This document shows positions 51,201-64,000 of a DNA stretch of 64,000 nt, one piece after another. Both the position numbers and the translations under genes were made by a program. The DNA is taken from positions 124,001 to 188,000 of the forward strand of contig CAJNOL010000057.1 of the NCBI GenBank assembly GCA_905250125.1, read 5' to 3'. Each line of letters starts with the position of its first letter. Position 1 is the first letter of the stretch. The notes under the pieces are model-generated. The model had not been told where the DNA came from. It saw only the letters and a list, made by a program, of their open reading frames with translations, and did not search any database. Origin of the DNA: Rotaria sordida (Eukaryota > Rotifera > Eurotatoria > Philodinida > Philodinidae).

Positions 51201-53065
51201 AATATCTATATTAATGACTTTTTTTATGTAATAGTTAGTCATTATAATTGATATTTATTCATTGTGTTGATAATAATATTTTACTTTTTAAAATAGATTT
51301 TCTATATAGAACGTTGTAGTAATAAACGACATTGTTGCTGATCAAGTGAAATTTCTCTACTCATAGTCGTCAAATAAACAAATCCAATCTATTGTAAATT
51401 GCTATTTAAAACAATACATTTGTTATCTCCTTTCATTCGAAAGGTTCTTCCACTATATCATAGCCTCATTTAATGATATAAGAAAATGATTGGTTTTTGT
51501 AGTCTACAATACAAGAACAACAGAGCCAGCAGTGATATAGTGTCATTTTGCTCATTATGCAAAGTATTGAATAAACACTCTGTTGGTATTTATGGAAACA
51601 TAAGATCGAATGAATTATTTTCTATTTTTTTGTATTATATAAATTATTTTCTTTAATAAAGAAATATGAAACAAGCAATGAAGAACATTATTTAGTGAAA
51701 TAACAGATATTTTTTATCTATCTAGAATATATTTTCCTTATTAAAAACTAAAATATGCAGTATATCACTAGTATTTTTAATACTGTGCTGGTTTTGGAGA
51801 GATTAATGGCAAATATGGAGTCATCTTCTTTTCGTAATTTAGCCACGTGAAGATCTTTGGGTATATAGAAATACGTTAAGTTTTGACAATTAAAAATGAC
51901 TTCTATCGTTTCTACTAAATAAAAGTCAATTGTATATAATTTAAAAATTTTCATCATTGAAATCTAACACTCAATTTGTTTACAAATTGATTAACGATAG
52001 AAAAATTCTCTTTGTTATTTTTTTTTAACATAAAATTTCTTGTCTTATTGTTTGTACTTAAAAATTCTTGTTCAACATCCAAATTAAAGTTGGCCAATCA
52101 TTTTAATTGTCTTCTTATTACTTTCAAGGATACACTTGTTAAAAAGTACACTATAGTTTTTTTTCTTCTGGAAACATTATCTAATGTGGAGACTATTTTT
52201 AAACAACATTCGACGCAAAAGTACTTTCATATTCCATATTGAATGCTATGCATAATTGATGAAAAAACTTTTTTAACTAAATCGATTTAGAAATATTTTC
52301 ATTCGGTTGTATGACATGTGTTGTACGTGTGTAGAATAATTTCAATATCAATCTGTTGTATAGAAAAAGAAAATAATTTTCTTAATTATAAAAGCAAATT
52401 TAAAAAATTCTAAATTGTTCATAGGTCAATAGAACTTTTTTTAAACGTATGCCGATTGATTGGGATACATTCTATATTAAATATCTAACTCTTGAAAGTT
52501 TAATTTTATGCTAATTTCGACCCATTAAATTGTTCACAGTTGAAGTTCAAGGAGTTTGTAATAAAAATTATAATTCATCTAGATTTCCATAAAAATAGTA
52601 ACAGCAACACAAAACTCGTGCTGATCGCTGCATGAAGAAAAAATAATTCTATTCACAATTCATTGAACATGATTGTGCTTATTTAACAGATTACTTTTAT
52701 TGTTTATGCATAGCGTGAAATGAGATGACTGTTTATTCATCTTTGAATTGTTATGTTTTATTGACAATGCATACTTTTACTGTTACTCAATCCAATTTAC
52801 GTAATTACAAAAAAATTCCATTAAAATCAAATAGTTTTCTACTTCGAACATTTAACCAATCTTCGTATATTGATAATTATTAGCTTTTCGAACCTATCAG
52901 ATGTAGAAACATAACTTATGGGAATGGGGCGTGGGACATGATGCCTCCTTGCCTCTGAAATTCGTCCACACAACGCTCCTGCCTTTGAAAATTCTCAATG
53001 CGGTGCTCCCTTTTCCTCAGACTCAACTAACCTCTGTCCCCGCCTGAAACCATCATGGCTAAATG

Positions 53066-53385
53066 GCTACGTTGTTCAACACGTGTTCATGAGGTACTGT
53101 GTGCAAACTTCAGTACCATCATCCATGGAATGATCCTGGACAAGTCACTAACGGCTATTTGTCTCGGATCACCTATTCAATAGTATGTTGACTACATTGT
53201 GACAAACACTTATTCTTGTAATCAGTTAGTGTGTATAGGGAACTCAAGCAATTGAGCATAAAAACTCTGCATCCAGTCAGTCTTTTGTCTAGAACTACTG
53301 CTAGCCATTGTTGTAGGAAAATTATCGGGCTGTGAAATCTTCCACTAGGCAACATTTCATACCGTAAGGTAGCAGAAAGGCAGGC
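53066..53385 (+). repeat. Dispersed repeat family C, copy 2
   Basis: Same orientation as 24714-25025, with matching blocks GTACTGTGTGCAAACTTCAG, AGTCACTAACGGCTATTTGT, ACTCAAGCAATTGAGC and TGTTGTAGGAAAATTATCGG. The 99-codon minus-strand ORF across it is not supported as a gene. Confidence 0.8.
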
Positions 53386-53866
53386 GTATTCTTTTTTTCT
53401 TCCTTCCTTTCCTCTGTCTCCAGTGTGTTGAGTTATGTTTGCGATCAGATTTATGCATAAGACAGCTGACAACAGATATTTGATAGATAGATAAAAAGTC
53501 CTACATAATATAAATATTGATTTATATCTCTCGTGTTTGTTAAGCTGTCTGATCTAGGGATATATGTGCTAAACGAGCTATATACTCATAATTATGTAGA
53601 ATTTATTGACAATCAAAATGATCTATTTTGTTCATCTAAATAATATTAAAAAAAAAAGTATTTATTTCACTAAAATAATAGTTTTACATAATTCATTAAA
53701 ACTTATTCCAGTAGATCGTAATAATTGTCTTTTAAAATTTGCAAATTCTTTCCACTGTTTATTTCTTATTGATAAATGCTTTGAAAATCTATGGAATGTC
53801 AAATATACAACAACAATAAAAACTTGTACAAAAACCATACATAAACTAATCTATATTCTTCTACAA

Positions 53867-55484
53867 TCAGAAGAAAATAAATAAAATAATTAATATTAAA
53901 TAAATGTTTATTTTCATTGATATTGAATTTGATATTAAATTTTTTTCTACTTGAATTACTGTTGAATTTTCTATACTTGTTAAATTTTTACTTTCTGTAG
54001 TATTTTCTAATGATTGTACATCAATTAATGTTGTTAATGTCGATGTTAATTGTGACTTAAGCTTTTTTCTCTTATCACGTGCTTTTAATTTTGCTTCACA
54101 TGTTCCTTCGTATATTGCACGTTCAGCATCTGCCCAATTACAAAAATTTAATTTTGTTTGTTGTCCATATAAACAAACATCATATGAACAATTAGAAAAC
54201 CAATTTGTTAATGTTGATATATAATATCGATCTTGTCCTTGTTGTGTGCATGTTAAATCATTATAATTATTTAAATATTTTTGAAATTTTATTAATGTAC
54301 AATCACATTTTAAATTAATATTATTATTAATATCAATAATATTTATTTTATTTGTTGTTGTATTCATTAAACGACATAATAATTCATTAAATGTATTTAA
54401 TGATATAAGATTATTTGAACGAAATATTAATTTTTCTAATGAAAATATATTTAAAAAACAAAATGCACGTAATGATGTATTATTTAAATGATGATTATAA
54501 TCAAAATCAATGACACGTATAGCACGAAGATTTGATGCAAAATAATCATTAAGATAATAAATATGATTTGATGAAAAATTTAAAATTTCTAATGAACGAC
54601 TAGATAGTTTAGGTGCATGTTGTAATGAATTATGTGCTAAATTGATAATTTTAATTTGTAAAAATGTACGAAGAAAATTATTATCAATTATACGTATTGA
54701 ATTATGTTCTAGATTAAGTTTAATAAGATTATATAAACCATCAAATAAATGATCACATATTGTTGTTAAATTATTATAACTTAAATCAAGAATTTCTAAA
54801 TAATAATGGCCACGTCCTACAGTTGTTTGATTATATTCATCAGTTGTATTTTGAATTAATTTTAATAATGTATTAATACTTGTATCATTTAAATGACATG
54901 ATACAAGATGAAATTGTTTTAATACAGGTAAATTAAGAAGAATTTGACCTATATCCAAATATTGAAATTGATTATAAGATACATCAAATATTTCTATTAG
55001 AAAAAAAAAAAAAGAAATTTTTTTTTTGTATGTTTTATAATAAATGAACATAATAACAAAAAGACATACGTAAACTGACACCAGGTGATATTAATGTTTG
55101 ATGATGAAGGTCTTTTAATTGATTATTATTAATCAATAATTGTTTTAAATTTTTAATTTGATCAAATGCTGTTATTTCAATTCGACGAATATAATTTGAA
55201 TTTAAATTTATTTGTTCAACATATATATCAGCAAATACATAATTATCAACAGATGTTATATAATTATATGAAAAATCTAATGCATTCCAACGCATATTAT
55301 TTGGTAATTTAGGTAATGAATGTAGTTCACTTTTAAGACAACGTAATTGAGATTCATGACCTGAATGATAACATTGACAACGAACAGGTAATATTAAATG
55401 TTTACAATCAGAAAATATATATGGAAATATTATATCTTGACTTATTGTTAAATGTAAAATAAATAAAAACCAAAAGAATATCAT
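53867..55484 (-). CDS. Secreted or GPI-anchored leucine-rich-repeat protein
   Basis: Two exons, 55484-55070 and 54993-53867, join C to AA in frame and give about 513 aa. The ATG at 55484 was chosen because a signal peptide (FFWFLFILHLTIS) follows directly; a splice-like TTTTAG lies 14 nt upstream. An LRRNT-type cysteine cluster (VRCQCYHSG...LRC) comes next, then about ten LRRs of the LxxLxLxxNxL type (for example LEILDLSYNNLTTI, LIKLNLEHNSIRII), then an LRRCT with CDC and three further Cys. The C-terminus ends in a hydrophobic run (INIYLILIILFIFF) with no basic tail after it, which suggests GPI attachment more than a transmembrane anchor. Many Asn-x-Ser/Thr sites. Likely a cell-surface adhesion or recognition protein; the exact family is not identified. 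Confidence 0.85.
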
Positions 55485-58119
<2,635 letters not shown>

Positions 58120-58667
58120 GACAAGCAAAATTATTACTGCATGTGTGAAATTACTAGTCGAAATATTTAATAGAAACAAAAATAATAAAACAAACAATAA
58201 AATAAACTAAACATAATTCTATATCTTACAACATCTTGTTACCTAGTCGTGTGCGTGTGTTTCTAAGAACAAACTATAAACTAAACGTAATATTGGATTT
58301 TTCTTTTTTTTTTCTACTCATTATTCTACTATTACTTATCCTTTTTTTTGTCCCCCATGATTCTCTTATTGTATATTTCATTATTATTATTTCTTTTTTT
58401 TTCTTTTTGAATACTCTGTATTGCTATTATTACTGTTGCTTCTCGGTTGAGAGTTGAATGAGTGTACGTTTTTGTATATTACGTTGATCCCTTCATCTTT
58501 TCGTTTTTCTGTTTTTTAAACAAAAAAATAAAACACACATATTTGAATCGACAAAAGTATTGAATTCCCTTCCTCGTGTTTTTTTCTTCTGATTTAATAA
58601 TAATAAAAAGAAAGTAATTCAAAGTATATATTTGTCTTTGTGGAAAAAAACAAACTGTTTGTGTTGT
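58120..58667. terminator. RHOA 3' UTR and convergent 3' spacer
   Basis: Two AATAAA hexamers (58184, 58196) follow the RHOA stop, then T-rich sequence and another AATAAA near 58526. The facing gene ends at 58668. No coding sequence seen. Confidence 0.6.
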
Positions 58668-60336
58668 CTAATAAAGTTGAGTTTTACGACGAGCAACAAC
58701 TCGTGAATCACGTGCTGCTCTTGCTACTGAAATTTTAATTGATTTTTTCAAAATTTCCGTATGTTGTTTTAAAGATAGATGATCATTTGATACAAATGAT
58801 TCATTTTGTTCGAATAAATGACGACTAGGATCGAGTTTGGATAAATATCGTAATTGAAATGTTTGAAAAACATTAGATGATTTTGTTGGATTTGTTATAT
58901 CATATTTTTCATCTGGAAAAAAACTACTTTTTTCCCATTCTATTGATGCATTGTGATTATGAAGAAGAAGGCTTGGAGTATCTGATACTGATACATCACT
59001 TTCATCACTAATATCAGATTCAATGACTGATGATGTACTATCTTGTCGATTACCTAAATAAATTTTATCATGTTATAAATTTAAAAAAAGAATTTTTGCT
59101 TATGAGTAGACAGGAATTTCAAACTATATATATTTTCACCCGAAAACCTACCATATAAAAGTAGGACAATTTTACTAGACTTTAATCAAAGGACAAAGTA
59201 TTGGTAGGAAAATTGACTTATGAACTTTTTGACCTGACATTTTAATATATCTCATGATACTTAGGAATATATTAATCGTTTCAGTTGAAAAATATTGGCT
59301 CTGTCGCGAAATCTTGACTATTCGCAGACTGTCGATTTTTCTAATCTTTTAAAAAATTGAATATCTCAAGAAGAAAATAACTATTTCGTCTGAAATTTTT
59401 ACAATATTCTTAAGTTCATAAGATCTACTTATAAAACAAAATTTCAGGTAAAATTTTATCTGTTCAACTTTCCTATCGATGCTTCGTCCTACGTAAAAAC
59501 TTCAGTAAATCTATCGTAATCCAGTAGAGAGTACTTATCTATTGGAATCTTTTTCGAATTATTTTACGTTCGAAATACTCCTCTATCTGTAGAAAATATG
59601 AGTCAAAAAGTAATGAATCTCTCGTTAGCGATTTCTTCTTTTTTTTCTCTACCAATAGAATTTAATATTTAATTTGAAATAATTTGTGCTCTAAGGGATT
59701 ATATTAACGGATATCGTGCCCAACAAAACGGAAGATTTTGTCGTTAAAGTTCGCTTCAATGCATTTATGAATCATTACATACAAAAAATGAATATATTGA
59801 TTCTATATGAACGATCATTAAATCTGATGATGAATTTTACATAACTATCTCGGAGGAGATTGAACGACATAGAACATAAAATTATATTAACTAAGATTAT
59901 TGTCTGATGTGCTACTACTCAATGTATTTTTTTCCTATACTCGTTCGAGTGTATTAGAGCATTAATACATGTTATGAATAAGATAACAACGTTGTCTTTC
60001 ATCTTGTTAAAAAGAAAAAAAACGGAATTCATCTTGACCAGAGATTAATAAAAAAAAAACAAAAAGAAGAAAATGAATGAAAATTTACATACGTCGATTA
60101 AATTTTTTGAAAAGTTGTCTTTGTCCACTTTCATGTCGTAATTCATGTAATTTCATTTTAGCATCATGTTGATCAAAAGCTAATCGAGAAAGTGCTTCAT
60201 TTTCTTGAAATTTTAATTGTCGAAGTTTAACTTGTAGTTTAATTAATTCTTGCTGATTTTTATATCGTGCACGTGTTTGAGAATCTAATATTTTCAATGG
60301 TCGTACAGGTGTTACACGAGAACGATTGTTGCCCAT
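58668..60336 (-). CDS. Small coiled-coil protein with N-myristoylation motif, function unknown
   Basis: Two exons, 60336-60093 and 59053-58668, join C to GT in frame to about 209 aa. The N-terminus MGNNRS fits the N-myristoylation consensus (Gly2, Ser6). Residues about 18-80 form a basic, Leu/Gln-rich helix (QQELIKLQVKLRQLKFQENE). The middle is Ser/Asp-rich and acidic (DISDESDVSVSD). The C-terminus is strongly basic (ARAARDSRVVARRK). No signal peptide or catalytic motif. It is convergent with RHOA. I do not recognise the family; a myristoylated membrane-associated adaptor is one guess. The 1.04-kb intron carries no identified element. Confidence 0.7.
59054..60092 (-). other. 1.0-kb intron of the small myristoylation-motif gene
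   Basis: GT at 60092-60091 and AG at 59055-59054; AT-rich. No repeat matching others in the window was noticed and no ORF is supported. Confidence 0.65.
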
Positions 60337-63300
60337 CTTACTATTCAAATTTTTTGAATAAAATTTTAAATGAATATTTTTTTTCAAAAAATTCATTTGA
60401 CGACACACAATCATTTATAAAAACATGTATGCAAAAAAAAAGTAACTTTGAAATGCTTCCCTGTCAATACTTTTACTTATCTTGCCTTGTCATGTGTTCT
60501 TTGTAAAAAGAAAAACTCGTCTCGATTAAAATGTAAGCTTAATTGCTTAATAGCTTCTCAAAATGTAAAATCTAACTGTTATAAATATAACAATAGATTT
60601 CTTTTTTCTATTCGATTTAATGTAAATAATAGACGCGTTACGCCTAGCAATCGTTAAATTCAATTGATTGTTTTCGACGGACAGCAAAAATGTTTTTTCT
60701 TTTTTAAGAATCACATAAAATTATTTTTGTTAATGTGATAATGCTTTCATTAGTCTTATTTATTATTTAACTCTAACAGATGTTCTAGAAGACATTGTAC
60801 TAAATTTCAGTACATTTTTTTCCTGATTTCTTAATTACATGAAAAAAAAATTTTCTATGAAGTCTAAAGATAGAACATTTTAAAATCTACAAAATTATTG
60901 ACATTGTTTCTACAACAGCTTTCTTTTGTCAGTGAAAAATTTCGAAGAAGGAGAAAATCTACTTAATCGTCAAGGTGCGACGGTCAAAAAACAAAAAGAA
61001 AAAAAGAAAACTTATGACAATTTTTTAATAAAAGTCGCAGTGAATCTTTAACTATCTTACGAAATTCTCCTCACACATTCTACATCTCTGAATGCATGTT
61101 TCGGAACTTTAGAAGTAACAGTCTCGAAGTAAAAAACTCGGAAGCGAAAGAAAAAGTTCCTTTTTCTAGTAGATCTATGTCATAGTTGTTTTCTAATTGA
61201 AAATAATCGAAATATTTTCACAGTTCAATTTCATATTTATATCGTTTTGTTCAAAATTAAATTCTACATCCGATAGCATAATATTAAATCTTTCATAGAA
61301 CAAATCTGGTTTTGAAAATATGATTTTCTAAAGTACGCTCAAAACTACCGACAGTTGGTCAGCTCCTTGTAAACACCAGTCTAGGGAACCTTGAAAAGGT
61401 CGTTGACGTTTAGGTGACAAAATATTCTATCTATTGATATTAAGTAATATGCTTTTGGACATCGGTCTCGATGAGGAAAGGCTTTACACAAATCAATACT
61501 TATCAACGAAAAGTAGAAAATCGCAGTGAAATGACTAAGTGGACGTAAATCTTTTTGGCATTGACAAGGTTAAGTTTGTTTGAAAAACAAAATTGATAAT
61601 TTTATGCAACCTGAAATTCTATATCTTTTGGCATATAGAGGAAGTTTCTTACGCTTAGAACATAAGAGAAAAAGGCACCAAGACTTAATGCAATTTATTC
61701 TGGATCACCGACTAGTAGATTTATATTTGGGACTATTTGTAAAACCATTTTTTTTTCTTCAATAAAAAATCTAACATATTGTATTATATTCGTATATTAA
61801 GATTCTATTTGATAGCCGATAATATGAACTATCACTTCAGTCCGACGACAACCTCGCCCATACTCTGCAGTGTTCCCTACTCTTATTAATAAGGCCAATT
61901 AGTTAAGGATATCATTGGCCTAAATGACAACCAAAGTATTGTGTACCAAAGAAAATAATACATAAATTACAGGATAGGTCATAAATAGCACTATAATAAA
62001 AAATTGAATTATCTTCACTTCGATTCGCTCGAATAGGCTGATATTTTCGTTCATGGTAGGAAGTTATTTAAAGTCTTTTTTTCATACGAATAAGATAAAC
62101 AAATACAACTGTTAAGTTTTATTTTTTGCCTTACTAAAGAAATTTCATCTATTGTCAAGTAAGAAAAATACATATGAAAGCATTTCATAAATAGTTTTCA
62201 GTTGTCATCTAAGAGAATAAGAAGAAATCAAAACAAATTATATTGATGGACACAGACTAAGTTTTCAAAACTAGTCAGTTTAGATGCTGAAATTCGTGCT
62301 TCATAAGTAAAACGTACCATTGCAGTCATATGGACACGAATTTCCTTACAAATTTTGATCATATATTAATCTGTTTGATCTCTGAAAATAAACTTCTGAA
62401 GATAAATGAGATGCGTGTATCGTGTAGCAGCTAATGCCTTAAAGAAACGATATTATAAAATGAACATTCACGAAAATGGTTTTGTTTTACGTATCTACTC
62501 TCTAAACTTTACTCGTTCAAACAACTTTAGTAAAAGAAAAAATAACAAATACGTATCTACAAAAATTAGTCAAATTCATTTAGGATTCATTAAATTGTAA
62601 TTCAATTATCACAATTAGTATTCTCTTTGTAGTTATAGCGTTCGAAAGGACTATGATTCAGATTATCTCGCAATGTAGTATTATTATTATTATCTTCTCC
62701 TCGTGAATGTTTTTTGTTTTTTTCAGTTGTTTGATTGATGAAGGAAATAATTCTTGTAATTTAACATTGATAGATTTCGACGTATAATTGATTTATTCTA
62801 CTAAAATATATCTCCAATAATAATTTTATTTTTAATTTAAGGCTATCTTCACATTGCGCAAAGTGTGACGTTGTCAGAAGCTAGTATTTGATAATGATAG
62901 TTTTTCTGAAACACAAAAAAAAAATGAAATCGTAATAGTAATTCTGAAAGTATTACGAGATTCGAGAAAAGTCGTCCCTGTAGGACACTAGTGAAAGTAT
63001 CCAAGAAGAGATAATGAAAACTCACTACTCGAAAAACAAAATTGATAATCAAAAATACTTCTATCATATCCATGTGAAATTTTATTTCATGGCATGAAAC
63101 TACAAAAACACAAAGTTAATAGAAAAGATCTTGTTTGATCTTTTTAGAATTTGTAAAATCATAATTTCAATACAATAAGCAATGCAAAGATCCTTGGAAA
63201 AATATCAAACTCTATTACATCATATTGCAAATTTCTAAACCAATAGATTTTTATTGTTGAAAAGAGTAATGTCTGGACTACAAATTTTGTATCAGATATA

Positions 63301-64000
63301 TTTTTTCAGAATAAATCTAAGAAGGAGGAATAGTCAAAAACCAAACATCTCTAAAAAAATTTCTGACAACGTTTTTGCAACTTGAAAAGTTTCTATTTCT
63401 CAATTATGTTGAACTATATGAACCAAATTCTAATAAAAAAATTCATGCAAATGTAGCGTATCAAAAACTCCATCGATGTTAGCTTTTGTAAAATTTTAAG
63501 ATTCGTTCTTGACTCTTTATTGAAAAAAAAAAAATTTGGAAACTGAAATTTTTTGTAAAATAGAGTTTTGCAAGAACGATCAGTTTGAAAGGACATCAGC
63601 CATACATAGCAGAAAAAAATAATTCGACGATACTTTTTCGTTGCAAAACAGTCAGGTAGTAAGAGCGATCAAATTATTTTGTTACAAAAATCAAGAGTAA
63701 ATTTAACTTCCTATATACCATTGAAAAGAGAACTATTTACTCTACAAAAAATTATCATTAAACGTGTTTTTTATTTCACTTCTGATTTAAAAAATTTAAC
63801 GGAAAACAGAAAAAGTATATTGTGTAATGATGAAGTTGCAAGAACTTTTTTTAGAGATATTTGTTTTTTTGGTGTTTCCTCTTTCTAAGAAAAAAAAAAG
63901 TTTTATTGTTTTAGAAATTGGCAATACGATGTAATAGAGTTTAATATTTTACCAAAGAGTTTTGGATCGCGTATTAGACTAAATTCTATCGTTGAGAAAC
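60337..64000. other. 3.7-kb right-end region without a supported gene
   Basis: Only ORFs of 60-80 codons without motifs or splice links. A short GC-richer patch (61820-61900) sits beside the imperfect palindrome AAGGCCAATTAG / ATTGGCCT (61891-61922). Nothing else is recognisable. Confidence 0.5.

Larger units (their letters stand above)
47006..53866. other. 6.9-kb gene-poor region
   Basis: Only short ORFs without motifs occur. A GC-richer, CT-rich stretch (47130-47240) just upstream of the FLYWCH start is probably its promoter or 5' UTR. A GAAA-type microsatellite lies at 48199-48234. From 48240 to 52900 the sequence is AT-rich and featureless to my reading. A GC-richer patch (52920-53050) leads into family C copy 2. 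Confidence 0.55.

Noticed and set aside
53173..53472. 99-codon minus ORF with Cys residues
   Set aside because: It lies across dispersed repeat family C copy 2, and I saw no motif in it.

Overview
The window is eukaryotic nuclear DNA, strongly A+T-rich. Nearly every gene is cut by GT-AG introns, most of them 43-85 nt long, with a few 0.8-2.1 kb introns that carry repeats. Short introns, AT-rich codons, an expanded LRR/Roc/TIR-type receptor gene and a FLYWCH gene suggest a small invertebrate. My best guess is a bdelloid rotifer (Adineta/Rotaria-like), an inference from general character and not from a diagnostic marker. I see no rRNA, tRNA, CRISPR, bacterial operon or reverse-transcriptase gene.

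Layout. 1-7204 (+): a 15-exon LRR / EF-hand / Roc-COR / tandem TIR-like signalling protein, possibly cut at its 5' end by the window edge. 7205-12053: gene-free, with two long inverted repeats and an assembly gap whose flanks are duplicated. 12054-14722 (+): a low-complexity protein I cannot name. 14843-26090 (-): a complete 29-exon CFAP43 (WDR96), an axonemal tether-head protein; all 28 splice junctions keep frame (about 1765 aa). It is head to head with MPLKIP/TTDN1 (26339-26887, +). 28501-38612 (+): NDUFAF7 (complex I assembly methyltransferase), TKFC (triokinase/FMN cyclase) and TRMT6 (tRNA m1A58 methyltransferase subunit) follow one another. All three have a 3' splice-site AG directly before the ATG, and only 63 nt separate NDUFAF7 from TKFC, as expected for a spliced-leader operon. 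39146-47005 (-): a FLYWCH-finger protein with a polyglutamine tract broken by an assembly gap. 47006-53866: gene-poor. 53867-55484 (-): a secreted or GPI-anchored LRR protein. 57413-58119 (+): RhoA/Rho1. 58668-60336 (-): a small, probably N-myristoylated protein. 60337-64000: no gene seen.

Large introns and spacers hold several foldback, MITE-like families. Family A has three copies, one each in an intron of the Roco, CFAP43 and TRMT6 genes. Family B has four copies and family C two. Five or more further hairpin elements appear once each. None has coding capacity that I can see.

The least ordinary gene is the LRR-EF-hand-Roc-COR-TIR-TIR protein at the left edge. It joins a Roco GTPase core to one TIR domain that keeps the SxxCxxE motif and one that has lost it.
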